Assembly: GCA_016285145.1 (NCBI GenBank)
Contig: JAEEQE010000035.1
Coordinates: 1-32,483, forward strand
Direction: 5' to 3'
Source: Bacteroidales bacterium
GTDB taxonomy: Bacteria; Bacteroidota; Bacteroidia; Bacteroidales; WCHB1-69
Length of the DNA stretch: 32,483 bases
Under the pieces are notes generated by a model. The model did no database searches. It saw only the letters and a program-made list of their open reading frames with translations, and was not told the origin of the DNA. The translations under genes and the position numbers were made by a program. Shown piece by piece: positions 1 through 7,599 of this stretch. The stretch's first letter is position 1. The number at the start of each line of letters is the position of its first letter.

Positions 1-4
1 ATTC

Positions 5-29
5 TTTGCGATTTTAGGTCGCAAAATTA
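5..29 (-). promoter_or_regulatory. Leftward promoter with hairpin at its start
   Basis: On the minus strand the bases opposite 22-29 read TAATTTTG, a match to the Bacteroidota -7 box TAnnTTTG. It points out of the left edge, so a leftward gene probably begins just outside the window. A 7-bp inverted repeat (TTTGCGA at 5-11, TCGCAAA at 19-25) overlaps the expected transcript start. No clear -33 element is seen. Apart from this, 30-138 is AT-rich with no gene. Confidence 0.4.
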
Positions 30-138
30 CTCCATCATTTCAAATCGAAAAATCAAAGAACGCTTACATCTTGTTATATATCAATAAATTAAATGCCTAA
101 TTTAAAAATTTATCGCGACAGTAGTAAAAATGTTAATA

Positions 139-879
139 TTATTTCCACACCGTTCTCACCCGGCATACTTCCACCAGGTTCTTTTCGGAGTAAATGGAAC
201 ACAGGAAATCATCAGGGGCAGTTTCCTGCTTCATGACAACATACCGGTCATCGGCGTGCGTCTGCTGCAAGTAGTTGATAGCCAAGAAAGAGAGTCTGTG
301 CGTATCGTGAAACTCATTGTCAAAACTGTCCATCACCCACGTGACGTAGGCCGAGTTGTTGGCGTGACGGTTCATGTCGATATTGGAATAGACCACGGGC
401 TTGAAGACGGGATTTTCGCAAGGCACACCCGTGCGCAGACGCGAGGCGGGAGCCTCTATTGAGTGCAACCCCTCCTGAATACCCAAATTGTCTTCGTAGG
501 CACTCAGCTGCTGGGGCTTGCCATTGTCGTCCAATATCACCCAGTTGGAGGTGGAACGCACCAGTACTTCGCCATCCAATGTTTCTATTTGGTAATCACG
601 GGGTTGGACCAAGAAGTTGGCCTTCTTGGGCCAAGTGAAGATTTCCACCTGCTCCTGCCATTCCGGCATCCGCAGGATCTCCACATCCATACGCGAGAGT
701 GCCCAGAACTGGTTGACTTTGTGCAGGAAATTCCAGCCCACCCCCAAAAGATCGGCGTGGTTGACGGCCACCTCCTGCATAAGGTTGAACATCAGAGTCG
801 GGGTGAGTTGCCGTTTGCCATCCACCATGAAGGAGGCGATGGCCTTCTTTTCATAATGAGTTCGTTCGCGCTGTTCCAT
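139..879 (-). CDS. Acyl-ACP thioesterase (FatA/FatB-like)
   Basis: A 246-residue protein of the bacterial acyl-ACP thioesterase family, which releases free fatty acids from acyl carrier protein in the cytoplasm. It shows the double hot-dog layout: an N-terminal half around residues 5-125 (with NHADLLGVGW near 40-49) and a C-terminal half around 155-246. The second half carries the conserved D-x-N-x-H-x-N-N segment, with Asp168, Asn170 and His172, which matches the catalytic Asn/His region of plant FatA/FatB. The length is normal for bacterial members. The start lies 6 bases after the stop of the upstream NTPase gene on the same strand, so the two are probably cotranscribed. Chain-length preference cannot be read from the sequence. 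Confidence 0.88.
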   Translation of the reverse strand: MEQRERTHYEKKAIASFMVDGKRQLTPTLMFNLMQEVAVNHADLLGVGWNFLHKVNQFWALSRMDVEILRMPEWQEQVEIFTWPKKANFLVQPRDYQIETLDGEVLVRSTSNWVILDDNGKPQQLSAYEDNLGIQEGLHSIEAPASRLRTGVPCENPVFKPVVYSNIDMNRHANNSAYVTWVMDSFDNEFHDTHRLSFLAINYLQQTHADDRYVVMKQETAPDDFLCSIYSEKNLVEVCRVRTVWK

Positions 880-885
880 AGAGAT

Positions 886-1497
886 TTACTTTATTTCAGA
901 AAGAATCGTGTCAATCGTGTCGAGAACGTTACGGATTTTGACTTCAAAGTCGATTTCTGCATTGATGACGTGGAAGGAGGGATGCTGATGCCATACGGCT
1001 AAGATGTGATCGTCCACGCTGCGGGCCTTCTCGATGGATTCGGAACGGCAGATGTTGTTTGCGAGGGTATAAAATTGCTCGGCGCCCTTGGCGGCCGTGC
1101 AGATGTGCAGCACCGCATCATAACGTCCGTCACGCAGATTGTGTTCCGTCAGGCCCACCGCCTCCAGAATCTTCCGTCGTGTCTCTTCCGACACGTATGC
1201 GAAGGTGTCCATAGTACCTCGGTCGCCTACGATGATGGCCGGTTTGCCGGTGGCCTCCGCGATCTCCGCCATGCTGTCCTCCATTTGCAACTGGAATTTC
1301 AACTTGGCCGCCTCCGTGACAAACGAGATGTGAGGGTCCGGGGTGAGGAAGTCGGCACCCGCCAGAATGAACAGTGTGGCGGATTCCGGCAAAGTATAAA
1401 CGGCATAACCCAACTGACTGTATCTTTGCACAATACGTTTCAAAATGGTGGATTTTCCAGCACAGGGTCCGCCAGTGAGGACGATTCTTGTAAGCAT
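886..1497 (-). CDS. AAA_28-type P-loop NTPase
   Basis: A 203-residue P-loop protein. Walker A is GGPCAGKST at residues 9-17. The family (AAA_28, related to the NadR kinase domain) is widespread in Bacteroidota and its substrate is usually unassigned. Other visible features are PESAT (probable nucleotide-side loop), a GDRGTMD segment and a helical C-terminus. An ATG 93 bases further upstream would give a longer product, but a TAnnTTTG box at 1518-1525 places the transcript start downstream of that codon. The ATG at 1495-1497 is therefore chosen. The gene appears to be the first of a two-gene unit with the thioesterase. A nucleoside or cofactor kinase role is possible but not shown. Confidence 0.75.
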   Translation of the reverse strand: MLTRIVLTGGPCAGKSTILKRIVQRYSQLGYAVYTLPESATLFILAGADFLTPDPHISFVTEAAKLKFQLQMEDSMAEIAEATGKPAIIVGDRGTMDTFAYVSEETRRKILEAVGLTEHNLRDGRYDAVLHICTAAKGAEQFYTLANNICRSESIEKARSVDDHILAVWHQHPSFHVINAEIDFEVKIRNVLDTIDTILSEIK

Positions 1498-1517
1498 ACG
1501 TGTGAATTTATGGGCTG

Positions 1518-1525
1518 CAAAAATA
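1518..1525 (-). promoter_or_regulatory. -7 box for NTPase-thioesterase unit
   Basis: The minus strand reads TATTTTTG, about 20 bases before the chosen ATG. The box decides that start against an upstream in-frame ATG. Confidence 0.6.
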
Positions 1526-1586
1526 CAAAAAAATAAAGGGCAATCGGGATGATTCTCGCAATGACTTTCAAGATTCCGACGGCAGT

Positions 1587-3182
1587 TCAATGTTTGTCAT
1601 AAAGGATGGAAATCACTATTTTCCGCTCTTTGGCTGCTTGGATGCCGTAAACGGTCTCGCGGGTGTCGTCAGTGGTGAAGGCCGGTCCCACAGCACCCTG
1701 CGGGTCGGTGCGTAAGACAAGTCCCGGACGACGGCCATCTATATAAGGCCGGAAGAAACCATCCTCCGCCGTACGGAGATAGTTGATCAGGCTGACGATT
1801 CTGCGGGCGGAGAGATGCCGGTTGTATGCCGGATTGTGCAGAGGCGAGGCATACCCGCTGATGAGAATCCCCACGCTGTCGCCTGCCGTCAGGGCATCCT
1901 TCAGATAACGAGTGAAGGCCATGAGACGACCATAGCCGGCAGCGACCGAATCACGCATGAAACGGATCATCATCTGTCGAACCAGATGCATGCTATCGTC
2001 ATCCAACCCACTGATGGATTGCGCAATATGATGCTGCATATCGGCCACATAACGGTTGTAGAGAGCCGGATAGTCGGTTTTAGTTGTGTCAGAAAGGGTC
2101 TTAGGGTCGGGCTGATCGTTTTGGAAATAGAGGGTGATGGGCAGCACCGAAGCGATTCTTTCTTGATGGGATATGGTGTCAGAAGATTGGACAGGATCTT
2201 TTTCCGGATAATGTTTTTGGAAATGGAAGATGTCGTTGCAGCAGGTATCTTCTGGCTGAAGGTCATCGTGCGGACGGTTGGAAGAGAAGAAGCCGCGTTC
2301 CCCGTCCGAAAGAGGATGGAAGTAGAAGTCATTGTAAGGCGAATTGTACGGAACACCCATATTAGCAACCTCCCCCCATTGGCTCAAGGCCCCTTCCGCG
2401 TAGAAGATGTCGTAATCGCCGATGCCGAGATGTTCGTCAGAGCTGAAATACAGGATTTTCCTGCCCGGATCGTAGAAAGGGGTGATCTCGTTGCCTTCGG
2501 TGTTGATAATCGGACCTGCATTGACGGGGACCTCGAACTTGCCGTTTTTGCGTATGGAATACCAGACATCCAGGCTGCCGAAGCCGTTTTTTCGGTTGGA
2601 GACGAAATAGAGCACATCATAATCGGGCAGGGCCACGAGGCAGGGCTGCATGGTGGTGGAGGCTTCGGCATTGATGGCGGCGGGCAGTTTCTGTGGTGAA
2701 CTCCAGCCCCGGCTGTTGCGGCAGGTACGCCACAACGTACAGCGCAGCTCGTTGGTGTTGTCGCGCAGACAGCGCGAGTAGATCAACTCGTTTTGGGCGG
2801 CATTCCAGCAGAAATTACTGTTGAAGGTGCGCCGATTGTTGATGCTGGCAGGCAGTGCCACGGAGGACGCATAGTCCCCGTCGGCAAGCAGCTGCGAACG
2901 GTAGATATTGCAATACCAACTGGTCTCGAAATAACGGTCATCGTCCTCCTCACGGTCGGCACGCATGGAGGTGAACAGGAAAGTGGAATCCGGCAGCAGA
3001 ACGGGAGAGAACTCCGAAAACCGGGAGTTGACAGTGGCAGGGAGAGCATTCACCGTCACGGGAAGCGTGTCGTTCCGGATGAACCGGATCTGCTCGTCCC
3101 GCTGGCGGTCCGACAGCCGCACCTGAGCCTGCACAACCCCGCAGGTGATGATGAGTAATATGAACGCAAGAGCCTTTCTCAT
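1587..3182 (-). CDS. PD40 beta-propeller / OmpA-like outer-membrane protein
   Basis: A 531-residue exported protein. A signal peptide (about residues 1-20, ending VVQAQ) is followed by WD40-like/PD40 propeller repeats (for example LYFVSNRKNGFGSLDVWY and ILYFSSDEHLGIGDYDIFY) to about residue 310, a linker rich in charged and helical residues, and a C-terminal OmpA-like domain. The OmpA part has the peptidoglycan-binding style motif around ISGYASPLHN...LSARRIVSLINYL. This architecture is common next to PorP/SprF genes in Bacteroidota, where such pairs serve T9SS or surface-protein attachment. It lies 2 bases after the PorP/SprF-family stop. The ATG at 3180-3182 is preferred over a GTG two codons upstream that overlaps that stop. 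The exact T9SS role (PorE-like or accessory) is inferred. Confidence 0.8.
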   Translation of the reverse strand: MRKALAFILLIITCGVVQAQVRLSDRQRDEQIRFIRNDTLPVTVNALPATVNSRFSEFSPVLLPDSTFLFTSMRADREEDDDRYFETSWYCNIYRSQLLADGDYASSVALPASINNRRTFNSNFCWNAAQNELIYSRCLRDNTNELRCTLWRTCRNSRGWSSPQKLPAAINAEASTTMQPCLVALPDYDVLYFVSNRKNGFGSLDVWYSIRKNGKFEVPVNAGPIINTEGNEITPFYDPGRKILYFSSDEHLGIGDYDIFYAEGALSQWGEVANMGVPYNSPYNDFYFHPLSDGERGFFSSNRPHDDLQPEDTCCNDIFHFQKHYPEKDPVQSSDTISHQERIASVLPITLYFQNDQPDPKTLSDTTKTDYPALYNRYVADMQHHIAQSISGLDDDSMHLVRQMMIRFMRDSVAAGYGRLMAFTRYLKDALTAGDSVGILISGYASPLHNPAYNRHLSARRIVSLINYLRTAEDGFFRPYIDGRRPGLVLRTDPQGAVGPAFTTDDTRETVYGIQAAKERKIVISILYDKH

Positions 3183-3184
3183 AA

Positions 3185-4231
3185 TCACATAATATCAAAG
3201 GGACAAGGCTCCTTGCCTAATCGGGTGATACTTTTTTTCCGGAAAATATAGGACAATGTCACCTCAAAACCGCCACGGATTTTGGTGGCGTGAATGAACC
3301 GTGACACGTTGAGGTCGTAGCTGGCTCCCAAACGGAGGTTCTGCCAGTCGAAGAAGAAATCCACCACGATGGCGTCGTTCCAGCGGTAAAAGAGTCCGCC
3401 GCCAAAGGAGAACAGCGTCTTGTAGCTGTTCTGACGCTGGAAATATTCAACGTTGGCACCGAAGAGGTATTCGCTGAATTTCCGCTGCCACGAGCCGTAC
3501 AGAAGCGGTTCTATCGAAACCTCCCGGGTAAGACTGATGCGCGACAAGAAGTGAGCCGCATAACGTATGGGCAGACGGGATGAGAGAGTTCCGAAATCGT
3601 CGAACGGACGGTTGAGGTGGGCGGCGGCAGCCCCCAATTGGAAGGTGTTGGTCTTGTTGGGCGTATAACTCCAGAAAAGACCCGCCCCGCAATCGAAAAG
3701 GAACTGGTTGCTCATCGGGATGTTCTCCCCACCGGGCATGTTGGGGTCGTATTGTCCATCCCGATACTGGGATCCCCAGGTGGCCCAAAGGATGTCGTAC
3801 GAGTTGTTGATCATGCCGGCGTACGCTCCGATGCCGATTTTGTGGCGACTGCGCCGTCCGACATATTTGATGTAGGACACCGATGCGAGTGCCTGCAAGG
3901 ATGTGTAGTGCAAATCGCCAGCCTTGTCAGCGGTGAACGCCGCCCCGAGGGCCAGCATCTGCTGCCGCCGGTTGTCCTTTATGATGGCCCCGTCTATGCC
4001 CGCACCAATGGTGAGGAAGGGCTTGGTAACCGACAGCCACTGGGTGCGCTCCGTGACAGCAGCCCGGAAAACACCGTCGAAAGCACCCGTCAGGGAGGGG
4101 TTCAACGTGACCGGCTGACTGTAGAATTGCGAGAAGTGATAATCCTGCGCACGCAGCATGGACACAGTCAGGCACAGCGCCAGCAGCAGCGCGAATCCGC
4201 GCAACCCACGCCGCAAGGGAACGCCATGCAT
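3185..4231 (-). CDS. PorP/SprF family T9SS outer-membrane protein
   Basis: A 348-residue beta-barrel protein. After a signal peptide (residues 1 to about 29, ending MLRAQ) comes the family hallmark HFSQFYSQPVTLNPSLTGAF. The rest is a series of amphipathic beta strands ending in an aromatic strand near FEVTLSYIF. PorP/SprF proteins sit in the outer membrane and are paired with secreted T9SS clients or core T9SS parts; genomes often hold many paralogues. The start is fixed by promoter position: a -7 box TATGTTTG covers an upstream in-frame ATG at 4316-4318, so translation most likely begins at the ATG at 4229-4231. The gene is first in a unit with the PD40/OmpA gene. Which client it serves is not evident; no large secreted protein is adjacent. 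Confidence 0.85.
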   Translation of the reverse strand: MHGVPLRRGLRGFALLLALCLTVSMLRAQDYHFSQFYSQPVTLNPSLTGAFDGVFRAAVTERTQWLSVTKPFLTIGAGIDGAIIKDNRRQQMLALGAAFTADKAGDLHYTSLQALASVSYIKYVGRRSRHKIGIGAYAGMINNSYDILWATWGSQYRDGQYDPNMPGGENIPMSNQFLFDCGAGLFWSYTPNKTNTFQLGAAAAHLNRPFDDFGTLSSRLPIRYAAHFLSRISLTREVSIEPLLYGSWQRKFSEYLFGANVEYFQRQNSYKTLFSFGGGLFYRWNDAIVVDFFFDWQNLRLGASYDLNVSRFIHATKIRGGFEVTLSYIFRKKSITRLGKEPCPFDIM

Positions 4232-4311
4232 ATCTGTAGGATGTATCACTGTCTCAAAATCTCGAATGTCTGTTATCTGATCGTATTCGGCACATGTGCC
4301 AATGAAACGGG

Positions 4312-4319
4312 CAAACATA
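4312..4319 (-). promoter_or_regulatory. -7 box for porP/sprF-PD40 unit
   Basis: The minus strand reads TATGTTTG. The in-frame ATG contained in this box cannot be the start, which supports the ATG 85 bases downstream. Confidence 0.6.
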
Positions 4320-4356
4320 CAAAAATTTTGAATATCATAACATCCAGACTTATTTT

Positions 4357-4458
4357 GCTGTGCAGACGCGTCGTGCAGAACTGATTGAGCAAAGACTTTC
4401 AGATGTGGAGCGCCACCTCACAGCCGAGGACAAGAAAGCATTGGAAACGAATGCATGA
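4357..4458 (+). pseudogene. 3' remnant of an unidentified gene (MarR-like tail?)
   Basis: One plus-strand frame reads as a protein-like, charged helical tail (TRRAELIEQRLSDVERHL followed by TAEDKKALETNA) and then a stop at 4456-4458. It has no start and runs upstream into the promoter region of the divergent porP/sprF-family gene. Base composition is richer in GC than the flanks. The helical end resembles C-termini of MarR-type regulators, but the similarity is weak and the stretch is only about 34 codons. It is best read as the surviving end of a deleted gene. Confidence 0.35.
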
Positions 4459-4497
4459 AAAAATATCCATGAATTCCCATTCGATACTTTTTTTTCT

Positions 4498-4505
4498 TAT
4501 CTTTG
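4498..4505 (+). promoter_or_regulatory. -7 box of the structured-RNA candidate
   Basis: TATCTTTG, a full match to TAnnTTTG, placed so that transcription would begin at about 4509, at the first base pairs of the first stem of the RNA candidate. Confidence 0.6.
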
Positions 4506-4507
4506 CT

Positions 4508-4737
4508 CCGCCAACACAAAGGCGCATTGCGTTATATGGTTGGCGGGATTTTATTAGATAAAACGAAGCGTTTCGCTTATACTTGTGTTAGAAAACGTAG
4601 GAAATTTTCTGAAGATGCAAGGAAGCCAAGCGGTTCTCACGTTAAAGCGTGGGCTGCTTTATCCTACATCTTTATCTTCGGGTTTCCTACGACCTTCTAA
4701 CAAAGTGTGGTGATTCAGTACCACGCTTCTTTTATGT
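4508..4737 (+). ncRNA. Candidate structured small RNA (unassigned)
   Basis: About 225 bases with no convincing reading frame but dense pairing. Stem 1: CCGCCAAC 4508-4515 with GTTGGCGG 4539-4546. Stem 2: AAGCG 4566-4570 with CGCTT 4574-4578. Long stem 3: ACTT 4581-4584, TGTTAGAA 4586-4593 and CGTAGGAAA 4596-4604 pair with TTTCCTACG 4683-4691, TTCTAACA 4695-4702 and AAGT 4703-4706. Inside it: GAAGATG 4611-4617 with CATCTTT 4667-4673, AGGA 4620-4623 with TCCT 4662-4665, AAGC 4628-4631 with GCTT 4656-4659, and CTCACG 4636-4641 with CGTGGG 4648-4653. It ends in a terminator-like hairpin at 4703-4737. A -7 box sits just upstream. It could be a trans-acting RNA or the leader of the lipoprotein gene that follows. 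It was not matched to a known family here. Confidence 0.6.
4703..4737 (+). terminator. Intrinsic terminator-like hairpin
   Basis: AAGTGTGGT at 4703-4711 pairs over 9 bp (one G-U) with ACCACGCTT after an 8-base loop, followed by CTTTT. Its first four bases also pair with 4581-4584 in the long stem, so closing the long stem and forming the terminator compete. Confidence 0.5.
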
Positions 4738-4811
4738 TCATCGCTCTTGGGGTGCTGGGGAGCGGAAAAACCTGACGTGCCGACAGGGGAAACAATCGGC
4801 GAGATGGAATA

Positions 4812-5372
4812 ATGAAAAAAATGATTTTTTGTTTTATGCTTTTTTCAAGTATGTTTTTTTTTAATTGCACGACGACAATACCAGCAGTTTCTTTGTCTGC
4901 AATTGATAACACAAATAACAAAATAGCAGATTCGTTAAAAACAATGGGTTATGAATTATCGGGCAAACAAACTTCACAAACAAATGAATTACATTCTGTA
5001 GGTGTTTCTTATTCAAAATATTCAGGATACGGGACGGCACTTTCTAATGACTATTGGCGACATCAAACACTGACTTTCCTTGACTCATCCTATAATAGCG
5101 TTTCATACACATTTAAATATCAATTAGTCACAAATTCAAAAGGAGAAAATATTATAAGAGACTTTGAAATGACAAGTTGTTCAGCAAGCAAAGATTATAA
5201 AAAGATTTGTAATGAATATGGTTTGATTCAGAAAGCTTTTTCTGAATGTTTTGAGAGTCCAGATATTACAATAGAAGTGCCAGACAAGGAGAAATCCATG
5301 ATGGGACTTGGATTCGGGTTGGTCGGTGGAGGAATGTTACTGACATGTTTATTACTGCTGTTGCTATTATAA
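4812..5372 (+). CDS. Hypothetical lipoprotein with C-terminal membrane segment
   Basis: A 186-residue protein that I do not recognise. The N-terminus is a lipoprotein signal with Cys19 in the lipobox (MFFFNC). The middle is polar and contains SYSKYSGYGTALSNDYWRHQ, which reads like an exported beta-rich segment. The last 18 or so residues (GLVGGGMLLTCLLLLLLL) form a hydrophobic anchor, unusual for a lipoprotein. Base composition is much more AT-rich than the flanking core genes, as is the adjoining toxin-antitoxin pair, suggesting joint acquisition. No -7 box was found directly upstream; transcription may come through the structured-RNA region. It converges on the antitoxin gene with an 8-base gap and no visible terminator. 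Confidence 0.7.
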   Translation: MKKMIFCFMLFSSMFFFNCTTTIPAVSLSAIDNTNNKIADSLKTMGYELSGKQTSQTNELHSVGVSYSKYSGYGTALSNDYWRHQTLTFLDSSYNSVSYTFKYQLVTNSKGENIIRDFEMTSCSASKDYKKICNEYGLIQKAFSECFESPDITIEVPDKEKSMMGLGFGLVGGGMLLTCLLLLLLL

Positions 5373-5380
5373 ACCGAATC

Positions 5381-5689
5381 TTAAGCTGGTCGCAATTCTA
5401 CCGTCAAACCCATAGCAGCGGCAATACGATAAAGAGTTGAAACTGATGGGATAATTAATCCTCTTTCCACACGGGAAACATAACCTTTGTCCGTTCCAAT
5501 CCTTTCAGCAAGTTCCTGTTGGGTCAATCCAGCGTTTTTTCTGGCATCAAGCAGAATTTGTGCGTTGTATTCCTCCCAGGCTTTGTCTTCAGCCTGCTTT
5601 CTGGTTTCAGAACCTTTGGGACCGAATTCACGCTCCAATTCGGCACTAACGTCATATATTTCCTCGTTTTTTTTCATTTTTATACTCAT
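5381..5689 (-). CDS. higA: HigA-type XRE-family antitoxin
   Basis: A 102-residue protein with a C-terminal helix-turn-helix of the XRE/Cro type: ARKNAGLTQQELAERIGT, followed by KGYVSRVERGLIIPSVSTLYRIA, about residues 48-95. The N-terminal part is the charged region expected to contact the toxin. The gene follows and overlaps the toxin gene by up to 38 bases (26 if the ATG at 5675-5677 is used), the toxin-first order typical of HigBA systems. Such antitoxins neutralise the toxin and repress the shared promoter. A near-palindrome upstream of the toxin gene (6010-6025) is a plausible operator. Confidence 0.85.
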   Translation of the reverse strand: MSIKMKKNEEIYDVSAELEREFGPKGSETRKQAEDKAWEEYNAQILLDARKNAGLTQQELAERIGTDKGYVSRVERGLIIPSVSTLYRIAAAMGLTVELRPA

Positions 5690-5990
5690 CCTTTAATTTT
5701 ATTGCTTTTTCTATTTCCTTTTTAGGTACTTTCTGTGATTTTTTCGTAAAACAGTTAAACAACACCACAATCTGCTCTCCGTCATAGATAAAAAATATCC
5801 TGAACTCTTTGTTCCCATAATTTACGCGAAATTCATACAATCCATCGCGAATATAATGAATGTAATGTTGCGGTATTTTATCTTCTGTCTCAAAAAGCAG
5901 CAAAGCCCTCCTGATTTTAGCACACTCATTATCAGATAGTTTAGATATAAATTCCTTATAATGGTTCTTGTATGCTATTATCTTTTTCAT
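5652..5990 (-). CDS. higB: HigB/RelE-superfamily toxin (Gp49-like)
   Basis: A 112-residue basic protein with the RelE/ParE fold pattern: an N-terminal helical half, then strands in GLYEFRVNYGNKEFRIFFIYDG, followed by IVVLFNCFTKKSQKVPKKEIEKA. The last stretch is the hallmark of the phage Gp49-like/HigB group (FxKKxxKxPxxEIxxA). Members are mostly ribosome-dependent mRNA interferases. The reading frame looks intact. The start ATG at 5988-5990 lies only 5 bases beyond the -7 box, so the message would be leaderless or nearly so. The pair sits in an AT-rich stretch. Confidence 0.87.
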   Translation of the reverse strand: MKKIIAYKNHYKEFISKLSDNECAKIRRALLLFETEDKIPQHYIHYIRDGLYEFRVNYGNKEFRIFFIYDGEQIVVLFNCFTKKSQKVPKKEIEKAIKLKDEYKNEKKRGNI

Positions 5991-5995
5991 CGGTG

Positions 5996-6025
5996 CAAAA
6001 ATAATAAAATTGTAATATAATACAA
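5996..6025 (-). promoter_or_regulatory. HigBA promoter and probable operator
   Basis: The minus strand reads TATTTTTG opposite 5996-6003. Immediately upstream, 6010-6025 is a 16-base near-palindrome with TTGTA...TACAA arms (14 of 16 positions symmetric), placed between the -7 and -33 positions where a HigA repressor would block transcription. Confidence 0.5.
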
Positions 6026-6311
6026 CTTCTTTGATTTATTTTTTTACTTTTGCTATATTGCTTGTCTCCTCGTGCTTGCGTAACACTACAGTTACTCCCC
6101 ACACATCTGCCTACACACCCATGCAGGCCAACGGCTGGTTCGTTCAGTAGTCAGTAAACAGTATAGCTATGGCAACGGAGAGGGGTCAAGTAAAGTTGAG
6201 AGTTTAAAGTTTAGAGTTTAGAGACTATGCTAATAGCCAATCCCCAACTTCCAATCCCCTTTAACTCCTTAGTTTCTTAACTCCTTAACTATACTCCCAA
6301 CTCCCAAGAAC
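6026..6311 (+). repeat. Gene-free gap with degenerate short tandem motifs
   Basis: No gene was found. A TAnnTTTG match (TACTTTTG, 6045-6052) has no reading frame after it. From about 6148 the sequence becomes simple and repetitive: GTCAGTAAACAGT near 6154-6166, TTTAGAG-type units at 6195-6224, CTAATAGCCAAT near 6230-6241, and TTAACTCCTTA-type units at 6260-6290. Related motifs recur in the gaps near 13.7, 24.8 and 29.4 kb. Confidence 0.5.
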
Positions 6312-7580
6312 TCAATAATTGTACTTCTCCTTCCAGCAGTTGCGCAGGTATTTGCGCAGCTCGTTCTCGCGCGGGTTGTTCTGCGGATCGTAAAGTTTCG
6401 TCCCGCGGATGGGCTCCGGCAGAAACTCCTGGTTCACAAAGTTGTTCTCGAAATCATGGGCGTACTGGTAACCCTTATGGTAGCCCAACTCCTTCATCAG
6501 GTTGGTGGGTGCGTTGCGGATGTGCAGCGGCACGGGCAGGTCGCCGGTCTGCTTGATGAGGGCGTAGGCATTGTCAATGGCGATGATGGCAGCGTTGCTC
6601 TTGGGCGAGGAGGCCAAATAGACGGCTGTCTGCGTCAGCGGGATCCGCGCCTCGGGCATGCCGATGACATTCACCGCCTGGAAACAGTTGTTGGCCAGCA
6701 GGAGGGCGTTGGGGTTGGCGTTGCCGATGTCCTCGGAGGCTAAGATCACCATGCGGCGGGCGATGAAGAGCGGGTCCTCGCCGGCCACTAACATGCGGGC
6801 CATCCAATAGACCGCCGCGTTGGGGTCACTGCCCCGCATCGACTTGATGAACGCCGAGATGATGTCGTAATGCTGCTCCCCGTTTTTGTCGTACATGGCC
6901 AAATTCTGCTGTATGACGTGGATGACCTGCTGGCGGGTAATGGTGATGACGCCGTCAACGGGTTTGGTCATCCAGGTGACTAATTCCACAGCGTTGATGA
7001 GCTTGCGCGCGTCGCCGCCCGAGATACGCAGGAGAGCCTCAGTGTCCTCCAACTGGATCTTGCACTGGAGATGCTCTTCCAAAAACTGTATCGCCGTGCG
7101 GAGGATGGTTGTGAGGTTGTCCACCGACAAAGGCTTGAGCACATACACCTGGCACCGCGACAGCAGAGGGGAGATAACCTCGAAGGATGGGTTCTCCGTA
7201 GTGGCGCCGATGAGGGTGACAACTCCCTGCTCCACGGCCCCTAACAGGGAATCCTGCTGCGCCTTGGAGAAACGGTGGATTTCATCGATGAAGAGCAGGC
7301 TCCGGTGTTCGGATTTCCGGGCCTTGTCAATCACCTCGCGGATGTCCTTCACCCCGCTGCTGATGGCGCTGAGCATATGGAACTCTGATCCTGTAAGCTC
7401 GGCGATGAGGAGGGCCAGCGTGGTCTTGCCCACGCCTGGCGGGCCCCAGAAAATCATGGACTGGATGTTGTCGTTCTCGATGGCTGTGCGCAACACGGCA
7501 CCCGGCCCCATCAGGTGCTCCTGCCCGATGTAGCTTTCCAAAGTCCGGGGACGCAATATCTCTGCAAGCGGTTTCTGCAC
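6312..7580 (-). CDS. rarA: Replication-associated recombination ATPase RarA (MgsA)
   Basis: A 422-residue AAA+ ATPase of the RarA/MgsA/WRNIP1 family, acting at stalled replication forks. Visible in order: PLAEILRPRTLESYIGQEHL, Walker A GPPGVGKTT (residues 46-54), Walker B LLFIDEIHRF (residues 95-104), sensor GATTENPSF, arginine-finger region SPLLSRC, then the helical C-terminal tetramerisation part with MRGSDPNAAVYWMARML. Length is normal for the family. An upstream ATG at 7620-7622 lies before the -7 box at 7600-7607, so it cannot be transcribed from that promoter. The GTG at 7578-7580, directly before the conserved N-terminus, is taken as start, giving a leader of about 15 bases. Confidence 0.93.
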   Translation of the reverse strand: MQKPLAEILRPRTLESYIGQEHLMGPGAVLRTAIENDNIQSMIFWGPPGVGKTTLALLIAELTGSEFHMLSAISSGVKDIREVIDKARKSEHRSLLFIDEIHRFSKAQQDSLLGAVEQGVVTLIGATTENPSFEVISPLLSRCQVYVLKPLSVDNLTTILRTAIQFLEEHLQCKIQLEDTEALLRISGGDARKLINAVELVTWMTKPVDGVITITRQQVIHVIQQNLAMYDKNGEQHYDIISAFIKSMRGSDPNAAVYWMARMLVAGEDPLFIARRMVILASEDIGNANPNALLLANNCFQAVNVIGMPEARIPLTQTAVYLASSPKSNAAIIAIDNAYALIKQTGDLPVPLHIRNAPTNLMKELGYHKGYQYAHDFENNFVNQEFLPEPIRGTKLYDPQNNPRENELRKYLRNCWKEKYNY

Positions 7581-7599
7581 GGCAATAAAAATCAGTGGG

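Noticed and set aside
4503-4864. Short plus-strand frames of 65-71 codons across the RNA candidate
   Set aside because: They cross the paired stems, have no protein-like pattern, and overlap each other; the base pairing explains the region better.
6045-6052. A plus-strand -7 box in the gap before rarA
   Set aside because: No gene or clear structure follows it; a chance match in AT-rich DNA is likely.
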